This document shows positions 1 to 5,966 of a stretch of DNA of 5,966 nt, in pieces. The notes below the pieces were generated by a model. That model had not been told where the DNA came from. It was given only the letters and a program-made list of their open reading frames with translations, and ran no database searches. Source of the DNA: DATNIC01 sp035604635 (GTDB lineage: Bacteria; Vulcanimicrobiota; Vulcanimicrobiia; Vulcanimicrobiales; Vulcanimicrobiaceae); assembly GCA_035604635.1 (NCBI GenBank), contig DATNIC010000199.1, forward strand, positions 1 to 5,966, given 5' to 3'. The position numbers and the translations under genes are program-made. How positions within the stretch are numbered: the first letter of the stretch is position 1; the number at the start of each line of letters is the position of its first letter.

Positions 1-930
1 GAGATCGGTCTCGGCACCTTCGATGACGAGCTCGACCTCTTTGTTGCGCGAGCGGGCAAGGTCGCGAATGAGGCGCGGAAAGCGCTCGAAGACCGTCCCG
101 ATGGGGATCATCCGGACCTTCATGATGCTTTCCTGAATTTCGTTCGTGGTGCGGCCGAGCAGCGCTGCGCTTTCGGCTAGCTCTTTGGCGAGAGACTCGA
201 GACTGACGCTCCCGTTCTGGCTGCCGAGCGTGCGCGCCAGCGTCAGCGCGATATCGGAGATACGGGTCCGGTTGATGACGAGCTCGCCGACGAGATTCAT
301 CAGGAGATCGAGACGATCGACGTCGACGCGAACCGTTTCGGTGCGCGGCGCCACGGCGGACCGCGCCGCCGGCGCCGAATGCGGCGCGGTTTCTGGCGCG
401 AGCGAGGAAGGCGGAATCGGCGACGCGCCGCTAGCGCCCGAAAGAAACGCATCAACCGCGGCCTGGGCCGCATCGACGTTGACACGGCCGGCCTGCTCCT
501 CCTTGACCGCGGTTACCTGTTCGTTCACCATCAAGAGGGTGTCGAGCCGCTGGAGATACTTGCGCAGGCCATATGGCGACTCTCCGCCTTCGACTCCCGC
601 GCGGATCGTCGCCGTGAGCAGATCGCGCCCTTCGAAGAGCAGCTCGATGCTTTCGATCGTCAGCGCGATGCGACCGTTCCGCAGCAGATCGACGACGTTC
701 TCGAGCGCGTGAGCGACGCGCGCGACGTCGTGAAAATCGAGCATCCCCGCGTTGCCCTTAATCGTGTGCAGGGCGCGAAAGAGCGCTCCTACGAGTTCGG
801 GGTCCGCCTCGATTTCGCCGGCTGCGCCTTCCAATCGTAGTAAGTCCGCATCGATGCGATCGAGCAATTCCGACGTTTCGTCACGAAAAAACTTGAGCAG
901 CTCCGCGCGTTCGACCGACTGGTCGTCCAT
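1..930 (-). CDS. cheA: Chemotaxis histidine kinase CheA, N-terminal 310 residues (3' end beyond window)
   Basis: CheA is the cytoplasmic kinase that couples chemoreceptors to the motor by autophosphorylating and passing phosphate to CheY (family knowledge). Translating the minus strand from the ATG at 930 gives an open frame of exactly 310 codons running off the window edge. Residues about 1-105 are the P1/HPt domain, with phospho-acceptor His55 in ALHTIKGNAGML and the helix RVAHALENVVDLLRNG at 71-86. Residues about 141-195 are a low-complexity Ala/Pro/Ser linker. P3 dimerisation begins near 197 (ETVRVDVDRLDLLMNLVGEL) and continues to about 275, followed by the P3-P4 junction MKVRMIPIGTVFERFPRLIR and the first strand of the P4 ATPase (NKEVELVIEGAETDL). 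No P2 domain fits between P1 and P3. The N, G1 and G2 ATP boxes and the CheW-like P5 domain lie outside. A GGAG sits 9 nt before the ATG. The start agrees with the usual N-terminus of the family. Confidence 0.95.
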   Translation of the reverse strand, partial: MDDQSVERAELLKFFRDETSELLDRIDADLLRLEGAAGEIEADPELVGALFRALHTIKGNAGMLDFHDVARVAHALENVVDLLRNGRIALTIESIELLFEGRDLLTATIRAGVEGGESPYGLRKYLQRLDTLLMVNEQVTAVKEEQAGRVNVDAAQAAVDAFLSGASGASPIPPSSLAPETAPHSAPAARSAVAPRTETVRVDVDRLDLLMNLVGELVINRTRISDIALTLARTLGSQNGSVSLESLAKELAESAALLGRTTNEIQESIMKVRMIPIGTVFERFPRLIRDLARSRNKEVELVIEGAETDL

Positions 931-1052
931 TTTAAGGCGCTCCGCCCCGGGCTGCGCGCCCCCCATGCTTCGCATGGGGCCCCCCGACCATGGGGGCCCT
1001 CAAGATGCTGCTAATGCAACGGTTCCCCGAGGGGCCCCGTAACAACATCATC
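931..1052 (-). repeat. Hairpin-rich cheC-cheA intergenic spacer, possible REP-like element
   Basis: This 122-nt gap is the only sizeable noncoding stretch in the operon. In transcript (minus) order it holds four inverted repeats. The first is 1040-1019, with ACGG/CCGT outside and CCCC/GGGG inside. The second is 999-977, GGGCCCCC pairing with GGGGGCCC around a 7-nt loop. The third is 979-961, CCCCATGC pairing with GCATGGGG around the triloop GAA. The fourth is 960-936, GGCGC pairing with GCGCC around 15 nt. The second and third share bases 977-979 and so compete at their edges. None is followed by a T-run, so they are not ordinary intrinsic terminators. A dispersed palindromic repeat, an RNA processing or stability element, or a translational control structure are all possible. 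No open reading frame of note is present. Confidence 0.65.
940..943 (-). promoter_or_regulatory. Putative Shine-Dalgarno site of cheA
   Basis: The minus strand reads GGAG here, 9 nt before the cheA ATG at 930, and it supports that start. The last G also belongs to the upper arm of a 5-bp inverted repeat (936-940 with 956-960), so the site may be partly masked in the mRNA; that consequence is inferred. Confidence 0.5.
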
Positions 1053-1655
1053 TTATTCGATGCCGAAGACTGACAGGAGCGGCTGCAGCGAGTCGGTTTC
1101 GGGGATCAAGATGAACTGACCCGAGACGTTCACGTCGCGGTCGACGAAAACCGACTCGATGACGAAAACGTCCTGGTCGGGCACGATCGACATCAGCGAG
1201 CGGAATGCCGCCTGCGCGGCGCCGTACGACAGCGTCGGAGACGACGGGTCGAGTTCGACACCGGTCAACGTAATGATCGCAGTGAGGTACGCGCCGGCGA
1301 TGATACTCCCGAGCTCCTTGAGCGTCGAATCGACAATCGAGTCGAAGACGCGAATTTCACCGATGACGCGCCGCAGAAAGACGTGGACGAACTCAATTGC
1401 GTTCTCGCGGTCGAGCAACACGAGCATCTGGCCCGGAGCATCGCCGCGGATATACATGTGCAGCGCCGCGACGGTCCGCCCTTCGTAGCCGATCTTGGCC
1501 GCGAGATCGCGATACTTGAGGACGTCGATCTTCGGCTCGTTCAGGTGGACGCGCGTGTTCAGCAGCTGCGAGAGCGCCGTCGCCGCATGGCCGGCGCCGA
1601 TATTACCAACCTCCTTGAGCGCGTCCTTCTGGAGTTCGGTTAGCTTGGCGCTCAT
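1053..1655 (-). CDS. cheC: CheY-P phosphatase CheC
   Basis: CheC dephosphorylates CheY-P and in many species partners with the receptor deamidase CheD (family knowledge). The 200-residue product is close to the usual CheC length and shows the two pseudo-symmetric halves of the CheC/CheX/FliY fold. The first active-site helix has the full D/S-x3-E-x2-N-x22-P pattern: Asp11, Glu15, Asn18, Pro41, within LKEVGNIGAGHA. The second copy has Ser110, Glu114 and Pro140 at the same spacing, but Ser117 (AGT) replaces the catalytic Asn (KELGSIIAGAY). There is no SpoA domain, so it is not FliY/FliN, and two motifs argue against CheX. The ATG at 1655 is chosen because the motif starts at residue 11 from there. 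The frame is open back to 1748, but that extension lies inside cheY and is Arg/Ser-rich. The start lies one base after the cheY stop (TGAGATG), and the local ribosome site is weak, which suggests translational coupling. No cheD is visible here. Confidence 0.93.
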   Translation of the reverse strand: MSAKLTELQKDALKEVGNIGAGHAATALSQLLNTRVHLNEPKIDVLKYRDLAAKIGYEGRTVAALHMYIRGDAPGQMLVLLDRENAIEFVHVFLRRVIGEIRVFDSIVDSTLKELGSIIAGAYLTAIITLTGVELDPSSPTLSYGAAQAAFRSLMSIVPDQDVFVIESVFVDRDVNVSGQFILIPETDSLQPLLSVFGIE

Positions 1656-1656
1656 C

Positions 1657-2022
1657 TCACTGCAAGACCTTGGCGATCGTCTCGAGGATTTTCGGCGGCT
1701 GAAAAGGCTTCGTGATGAACGACTTTGCGCCCGCGGCGATCGCCTCAAGGACGAGCGCTTGCTGCCCCATCGACGTGCACATGATGATCTTTGCCTCGGG
1801 ATCGTGCGCGACGATCTCCTTGACCGCGCTGATCCCGTCCATCTCGGGCATGATCATATCCATCGTAACGAGGTCGGGACTAAGCTCCTTGTAGCGCTCG
1901 ACCGCCTCCGTACCGTTCTGAGCCTCTCCGACAACGTCGAATCCGTTCTTCGCGAGAATGCCTTTGATCATCATCCGCATCACGACGGCATCGTCGACCA
2001 CCAGCACCCGCTTTGAGTTCAT
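1657..2022 (-). CDS. cheY: Chemotaxis response regulator CheY (single receiver domain)
   Basis: CheY carries the chemotaxis signal from CheA to the flagellar switch (FliM/FliY or FliN) and is switched off by CheC-type phosphatases in this kind of system (family knowledge). From the ATG at 2022 the protein has 121 residues, one receiver domain with no output domain. The acidic pocket is Asp10-Asp11 (VLVVDDAVVMRMM), the phospho-acceptor is Asp55 in DLVTMDMIMPEMDG, the switch Thr is Thr83 (IIMCTSMGQQA), and Lys105 precedes the cis-Pro in KPFQ. Phe102 takes the place of the switch Tyr of enteric CheY. The MRMMIK, CTSMGQQA and KPFQ segments closely resemble Bacillus-type CheY as I know it. A GGGAG at 2033-2029 lies 6 nt before this ATG, favouring it over a TTG one codon upstream. 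The ATG overlaps the flhA stop in TGATG. CheY rather than a generic receiver is supported by cheC and cheA immediately downstream. Confidence 0.95.
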   Translation of the reverse strand: MNSKRVLVVDDAVVMRMMIKGILAKNGFDVVGEAQNGTEAVERYKELSPDLVTMDMIMPEMDGISAVKEIVAHDPEAKIIMCTSMGQQALVLEAIAAGAKSFITKPFQPPKILETIAKVLQ

Positions 2023-4154
2023 CAAGGGCTCCCAGCCCCGACCGCCTCCGTACTTTCCTCCGCCGCCGAAATCTGTCCGATCGACTCGACGCGCAGACCC
2101 GGCGCGACTTCCGAGTACGAGAGGACGACCAATTGGGGCGCAGCCCGCTCCGTGAGCCGCTTGAGCGCCATTCGGACCTGCGGCGAGGAGAGGACGATGG
2201 GGTGCAAGCCGTGGGATTGCGCGGCCTGTATCTGCTTCGTAAGGCTGGAATAGATGCGGGCGACCGTCTGCGGGTCGAGCAACGCGTAGGCGTCCTCGCC
2301 GCGCCGGACGGCTTCGGCCAGCAGCGACTCGAGCCGCGGATCGACCGTAATGACCGAAAGCAGGCCGTCTTCGGCGTATTCCGCGCAGATATGGCGGCCC
2401 AGAGCCTGACGGACGCGTTCAGTGAGAAAATCGACGTCCTTGTTCTGACGCGCGCCATCCGCGAGATTTTCCAGAATCAGCAGCAGGTTGCGAATGGGGA
2501 TCCGCTCCCGCAATAGATTTTGCAAGACGCGCTGAATCTCGCCGACGGTCAGCAGGTTGGGGACGAGCTCCTCCACGACGACGGGATAGTGCTGCTTGAC
2601 GTTGTCGAGGAGCGCCGAGGTCTCTTGACGGCCCAACAGGTCAGCTGCGTGCGACTTGATGATCTCGGTCAAGTGCGTTGCAATGACGCTCGTCGGATCG
2701 ATCACGGTGTAGCCGGCCATCTCGGCGTCGCCGCGCGCACTCTCCGGAATCCACAGCGCCGGCAGGTTGAACGCGGGTTCGGTCGTCGCGATGCCCTCGA
2801 CCCCATTGGTCGCGGTCCCCGGATTCATCGCCAGCAAGCGGCTGACCATGACTTCCGCGCGGGCGACTTCGAGTCCGTAAATCTTCACTATGTACGTACT
2901 GGGCTTGAGCTGCAGGTTGTCGCGTACGCGGATCGGCGGGACGACGATCCCCAGCTCACGCGCCGCGTGGCGGCGGATCATCGTGATACGCTCGAGCAAG
3001 TCCCCGCCCTGCCCGACGTCGACGAGCGGGATGAGCCCGAAGCCGATCTCGAGCTCCATTGGGTCGTAGGAAAGCAGCGGGACGACCGATTCCGCCGGCT
3101 TGACCGCAGGCACCGACGTCCCGCCCGTCGCTGCCGCGCCCGGCAAGCTCACCCCGCCCGGCCCGCGCGTGCGCGCCATCTCTGCGCGGCGCCCCATGAA
3201 ATACATCCCGCCGATCAGAGCGGCCATCGGGAGCGTGAAGTACGTCGCGAAGCCGAAGACGCCGAAGAGCGCGAGCAGCCCGGAGACGATAATCAAGACG
3301 CGCGGCTGCTGCGCGAGCTGCTTGGTGAGATCTTCGCCGAAGCTCCCTTCGGCGGCTGCGCGCGAAACGATTATCGCCGTCGCCGTCGAGATCAGGATCG
3401 CGGGCATCTGGGCGACGATCCCTTCGCCGATCGAGAGCAACGTGAAGCGCTGGGCCGAGGTCATCCAATCGAGATGCATCTGAACCATCCCGATGAAGAA
3501 TCCGCCGATGACGTTGACGAAGACGATGATGATCATCGCGGTCGCGTCGCCCCGGACGAATTTGCTTGCGCCGTCCATCGCGCCGTAGAAGTCCGCCTGA
3601 CGTTGAATGTCTTTGCGCCGCTGGCGCGCCTCGGCCTCGGTGATCAGTCCAGCGTTCAGGTCGGCGTCGACGGCAAGCTGCTTGCCCGGCATCGCGTCCA
3701 AAGTAAAACGCGCAGCAACTTCGGCGATGCGCCCGGCGCCGTTGGTGATGACGATCAGCTGGATGATAGTCAGGACCGCAAAAACGACGATCCCGACCGC
3801 GAAGTTGCCGCCGACGACGATGTTCCCGAACGCCTCGATCATCCGGCCGGCGTAGCCGTGCAGCAGGATCGACCGGGTCGCCGTCACGTTGAGCGAGAGG
3901 CGGAACAGCGTGATGATCAGCAGCAACGTCGGGAAGACGCTGAACGCGAGGGCGTTATCGATGTACAGCGTCGTCAGCATGATCGTGAGCGAGAGCGTGA
4001 TGTTGATCGTGAGCAGCAGGTCGAGCAAGATCGGGCTGATCGGGATGATCATCAGCGCGATCAGCATGACGGAACCGGCGGCTACCCATAGGTGGCCGGA
4101 CCCGCGTACGCGGTCAAGGAACGTCTGCCCGGCGGCTGAGGCGGTAGCGGCCAT
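2022..4154 (-). CDS. flhA: Flagellar export-gate protein FlhA
   Basis: FlhA is the largest membrane component of the flagellar type III export gate. Its cytoplasmic C-terminal domain forms a ring that docks chaperone-substrate complexes (family knowledge). The 710-residue product is near the usual length of about 690-700. About eight membrane segments are visible at roughly 22-40, 42-62, 68-90, 112-137, 205-226, 240-264, 284-302 and 304-321. The conserved cytoplasmic FHIPEP loop lies at 138-204, with RIAEVAARFTLDAMPGKQ (142-159), DADLNAGLI (163-171) and FYGAMDGASKFVRGD (189-203). A Gly/Ala/Pro linker (about 325-358) leads to the C-terminal domain (about 360-710), which includes RVLQNLLRERIPIRNL. 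Asn138 sits where homologues I know have Lys (VITKGA). The ATG at 4154 is chosen because the preceding 50 open codons overlap flhB and are Arg/Ser-rich. No clear ribosome site precedes it, so reading may depend on flhB translation 31 nt upstream. flhF and flhG, often next in other operons, are absent. Confidence 0.96.
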   Translation of the reverse strand: MAATASAAGQTFLDRVRGSGHLWVAAGSVMLIALMIIPISPILLDLLLTINITLSLTIMLTTLYIDNALAFSVFPTLLLIITLFRLSLNVTATRSILLHGYAGRMIEAFGNIVVGGNFAVGIVVFAVLTIIQLIVITNGAGRIAEVAARFTLDAMPGKQLAVDADLNAGLITEAEARQRRKDIQRQADFYGAMDGASKFVRGDATAMIIIVFVNVIGGFFIGMVQMHLDWMTSAQRFTLLSIGEGIVAQMPAILISTATAIIVSRAAAEGSFGEDLTKQLAQQPRVLIIVSGLLALFGVFGFATYFTLPMAALIGGMYFMGRRAEMARTRGPGGVSLPGAAATGGTSVPAVKPAESVVPLLSYDPMELEIGFGLIPLVDVGQGGDLLERITMIRRHAARELGIVVPPIRVRDNLQLKPSTYIVKIYGLEVARAEVMVSRLLAMNPGTATNGVEGIATTEPAFNLPALWIPESARGDAEMAGYTVIDPTSVIATHLTEIIKSHAADLLGRQETSALLDNVKQHYPVVVEELVPNLLTVGEIQRVLQNLLRERIPIRNLLLILENLADGARQNKDVDFLTERVRQALGRHICAEYAEDGLLSVITVDPRLESLLAEAVRRGEDAYALLDPQTVARIYSSLTKQIQAAQSHGLHPIVLSSPQVRMALKRLTERAAPQLVVLSYSEVAPGLRVESIGQISAAEESTEAVGAGSP
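2029..2033 (-). promoter_or_regulatory. Shine-Dalgarno site of cheY inside the flhA 3' end
   Basis: The minus strand reads GGGAG within the last codons of flhA, 6 nt ahead of the ATG at 2022. It is the best-looking ribosome binding site in the window and decides in favour of that ATG over the TTG at 2025. Confidence 0.6.
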
Positions 4155-4185
4155 ATCTACGAGATTGGGTGCGCCCGGCCGATTA

Positions 4186-5250
4186 TCATGCGATCGTCCG
4201 GTTCTGCAGGCGGTAAACGAAGGCGATGACCTGGGCGACGGCAGCGTACATCGTCGGCGGGATCGGGGTATCCAGCTCGACCCTCTCGTAGAGGGTTCGA
4301 GCAAGCGGCGGGTTCTCCATGATCGGGACGCCGTGCTCCTTGGCGACCTCCCGAATCCGCCTGGCCATGAGGTCGGCTCCTTTGGCCGTGAGGACGGGGG
4401 CCTCCATCGTGAGCTCGTCCCACTGGAGCGCTACCGCGAAGTGGGTCGGGTTTGTGACGACGACCGTCGCCTTGGGGACGGCGGCCATCATCCGCTTACG
4501 GTGGAACTCACGCTGGCGTTTCTTAACGGCTTGTTTGGCCTCCTGAGATCCCTCGGAGGCCTTGGCCTCGTCCTTGACTTCCCACTTGCTCATCTTGAGC
4601 GAATCGTTCAGCTTCCACTGGGCATAGGCGTAGTCGAGGAGACCAAGGATAAGGAGCAACATGCCGAAGCGCAAGCCGAGGGTGTAAAGCAGCGAGTCCA
4701 TGAGACCAAGGAGGTCGTGCAGGGACATCTGCGCGATCGTGTAGATCTGCGCGGCATTGCCTAGCAAGGTCATGTAGACGAGGATGAAGACCGCCGTGAC
4801 CTTGATCAACTGCTTGATGAGATTCACGAGCGTCTGGGTCGAGGCGAAGACGTTCTTCACCCCGCCAAACGGGTTGAGCTTGCTGAAGTTTGGTTTGAGC
4901 GGGTACGTCGTGAAGAGGAGCCCGAACTGCGCGATGTTGGCAGCGATCGCGACGACGACGGTCGTCGCGAAAAAGATGACCAGAACGAATGCAAGGGACA
5001 TCCCCGCGCGCCAGAAGACTCCCCAAACCGAGTGCGCGTTCAACGGTTCGGAGTGCGAGTTCTGGAAGGCGACCTGCATCATCGACGCCATTGCGTTCAT
5101 TGCCGGCAAGAAGAAAAAGTGCAGGATCAAGATGCCGATCAGGAAGATCAGTGCGCCGCTGACGTCCTGACTCTTCGCGACCTGGCCGCGATGGCGCGCC
5201 TCGCTGAGTCGCTTAGGAGTGGGCTTTTCGGTTTGTTCCGGCTTTGCCAT
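4186..5250 (-). CDS. flhB: Flagellar export switch protein FlhB
   Basis: FlhB is the export-gate subunit that switches secretion from rod/hook to filament substrates after self-cleavage (family knowledge). The 354-residue protein begins with the typical soluble lead MAKPEQTEKPTPKRLSEARH and the GQVAKSQD segment (22-29). It has four membrane segments at about 31-51, 84-108, 143-163 and 186-208. Next come the charged linker (MSKWEVKDEAKASEG, 220-234) and the cytoplasmic domain. The autocleavage motif NPTH is intact at 267-270 within VVVTNPTHFAVAL, so cleavage between Asn267 and Pro268 is expected. The downstream segment MEAPVLTAKGADLMARRIRE is typical. Trp223 sits where Gln or Glu is usual. The length and the short tail after the cleavage domain match FlhB; with fliR and flhA as neighbours, a virulence-type SctU is unlikely. 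The start is 3 nt after the fliR stop, without a strong ribosome site, which suggests coupled translation. Confidence 0.97.
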   Translation of the reverse strand: MAKPEQTEKPTPKRLSEARHRGQVAKSQDVSGALIFLIGILILHFFFLPAMNAMASMMQVAFQNSHSEPLNAHSVWGVFWRAGMSLAFVLVIFFATTVVVAIAANIAQFGLLFTTYPLKPNFSKLNPFGGVKNVFASTQTLVNLIKQLIKVTAVFILVYMTLLGNAAQIYTIAQMSLHDLLGLMDSLLYTLGLRFGMLLLILGLLDYAYAQWKLNDSLKMSKWEVKDEAKASEGSQEAKQAVKKRQREFHRKRMMAAVPKATVVVTNPTHFAVALQWDELTMEAPVLTAKGADLMARRIREVAKEHGVPIMENPPLARTLYERVELDTPIPPTMYAAVAQVIAFVYRLQNRTIA

Positions 5251-5253
5251 GGG

Positions 5254-5966
5254 TTACGGTGCCGGAACCAAGCCGTGGATCGCCGTGTCGATATGCTGCG
5301 GGACCTCAGCGAAAAGGCCGGGCAGCACCGCGCCCAGCAAAGGCATCGTCACGACCAGCATGGCTAGGCCGACCGCGATCTGTATAGGAAAGCCGACGAC
5401 GAACACGTTCATCTGGGGCGCGACGCGCGCCATCAATCCGAGTCCCACGTTGACGACGAAGAGGGCGACCGCGACCGGGGCCGCGATCTTGAACACGATG
5501 AGCACGGCCTGCGCGAAGAAAAGCCCGACGGACGTAACGACCGAGGGCCCCATCGCAGCGAAGGGAAGCGGGACGACGGAGAACGATTCGCCGATCCCTT
5601 GCAGCAGCAGCAAGTGCGAGTCCGTGACAAGGAATATCAAGGTTGCAAGCGCGAGCTCGAGCTCGCCGATGACCGTGATCTGTTGCTGAGTGATCGGATT
5701 GAGAATGTTGGAGACGGCGAAGCCGATTTGCAGGTCGAGGATCTCACCCGCGAACTGAATGCCCATGAAGACGAGATACGACACGTAGCCGAACACGAAC
5801 GCGACGAGCGCCTGACTGATGATCGCTCCCACGAACCCGGCCAGGTCGAGCGGAACGATCGTCGGGACGGTTTGCACGATCGCGAAGGCGATGAACATCC
5901 CCAATCCCATGCGGACCAGCCGCGGAATCTGCGGCGCCGAGAAGACGGGCAACAAGAACAAGATCA
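5254..5966 (-). CDS. fliR: Flagellar export-gate protein FliR, N-terminus cut by window edge
   Basis: FliR joins FliP and FliQ in the helical export-gate core of the basal body (family knowledge). The window shows 236 complete codons, beginning with ILFLLPVFSAPQIPRLV near the end of the first membrane helix. By comparison with the usual length of about 260, roughly 20 residues are missing. The visible part is very hydrophobic, with several membrane-embedded helices. It carries the conserved stretch QIGFAVSNILNPITQQQ (visible residues 79-95), the motif VALFVVNVGLGLMARVAPQM (166-185) and NVFVVGFPIQI (186-196). A TTG at 5961 could be mistaken for the start, but the frame stays open to the edge and the family needs the upstream helix, so the real start is outside. 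The gene ends with TAA at 5254, 3 nt before flhB. The fliP and fliQ genes would be expected just upstream, beyond the window. Confidence 0.95.
   Translation of the reverse strand, partial: ILFLLPVFSAPQIPRLVRMGLGMFIAFAIVQTVPTIVPLDLAGFVGAIISQALVAFVFGYVSYLVFMGIQFAGEILDLQIGFAVSNILNPITQQQITVIGELELALATLIFLVTDSHLLLLQGIGESFSVVPLPFAAMGPSVVTSVGLFFAQAVLIVFKIAAPVAVALFVVNVGLGLMARVAPQMNVFVVGFPIQIAVGLAMLVVTMPLLGAVLPGLFAEVPQHIDTAIHGLVPAP

Noticed and set aside
146..840. Plus-strand open frames opposite cheA
   Set aside because: The minus strand here encodes unmistakable CheA P1 and P3 domains. The plus-strand products are Ser/Arg-rich and without motifs.
961..999. Rho-independent terminator between cheC and cheA
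   Set aside because: The stems are strong, but neither strand has a T-run after them, and cheA follows in the same direction.
1656..1748. N-terminal extension of cheC by 31 codons
   Set aside because: The extension lies within cheY in another frame and reads as Arg/Ser-rich sequence. The CheC motif starts at the normal distance from the ATG at 1655.
2023..2025. TTG one codon upstream as the cheY start
   Set aside because: The ATG at 2022 has a better distance (6 nt) from GGGAG and is the normal first residue. The TTG is possible but less likely.
2520..4091. Plus-strand open frame of 523 codons opposite flhA
   Set aside because: It is antisense to a clearly real flhA. Its product is an Asp/Arg/Gln-rich string with no fold or motif, as expected from the complement of hydrophobic GC-rich codons. 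It has no recognisable start context.
4155..4304. N-terminal extension of flhA by 50 codons
   Set aside because: It overlaps the 3' end of flhB in another frame, and its residues look like frame-shadow sequence. The FlhA N-terminus is normal from the ATG at 4154.
3889..4764. Plus-strand open frame of 291 codons opposite flhA and flhB
   Set aside because: It crosses the flhA/flhB junction on the opposite strand and shows no family features, so it is an antisense shadow of high GC content.
5959..5961. TTG as the start codon of fliR
   Set aside because: Starting here would remove the first membrane helix. The reading frame stays open to the window edge, so the true start is outside.

Overview
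The window is one uninterrupted minus-strand operon of flagellar export and chemotaxis genes. It is read from high to low coordinates as fliR (5' end cut by the window), flhB, flhA, cheY, cheC, cheA (3' part cut by the window). No convincing gene lies on the plus strand. The long plus-strand open frames are antisense shadows produced by high-GC codon usage.

Organism: the DNA is GC-rich and every product matches a core flagellar or chemotaxis family. CheY is strikingly like the Bacillus/Thermotoga type, and the CheY phosphatase is CheC rather than CheZ. This points to a flagellated, high-GC bacterium outside the enteric proteobacterial pattern. A deep-branching soil-type phylum such as Eremiobacterota/Vulcanimicrobiota is possible, but this is a low-confidence guess from style and not from a marker gene.

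Layout: 5254-5966 fliR and 4186-5250 flhB (3-nt gap) encode membrane parts of the flagellar export gate, and FlhB is also the substrate-specificity switch. After a 31-nt gap, 2022-4154 is flhA, the largest export-gate protein. Its stop codon overlaps the cheY start (TGATG). cheY (1657-2022) is followed after one base by cheC (1053-1655). A 122-nt gap packed with GC-rich inverted repeats (931-1052) then separates cheC from cheA (1-930, the first 310 codons). All other junctions are 31 nt or shorter, so this gap is the only real noncoding stretch.

How the genes work together: FliR, FlhB and FlhA form the export gate that sends rod, hook and filament subunits through the basal body. CheA phosphorylates CheY, phospho-CheY acts on the motor switch, and CheC removes the phosphate. 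Placing the signalling genes directly behind the export genes would co-express motor assembly and its control.

Points worth a second look are the hairpin-rich cheC-cheA spacer, including possible masking of the cheA ribosome binding site; an Asn-to-Ser change in the second active site of CheC; a CheA that appears to lack the CheY-binding P2 domain; and the absence of flhF/flhG between flhA and the che genes. I see no evidence for a wholly new system: this is a conserved motility operon with local peculiarities.
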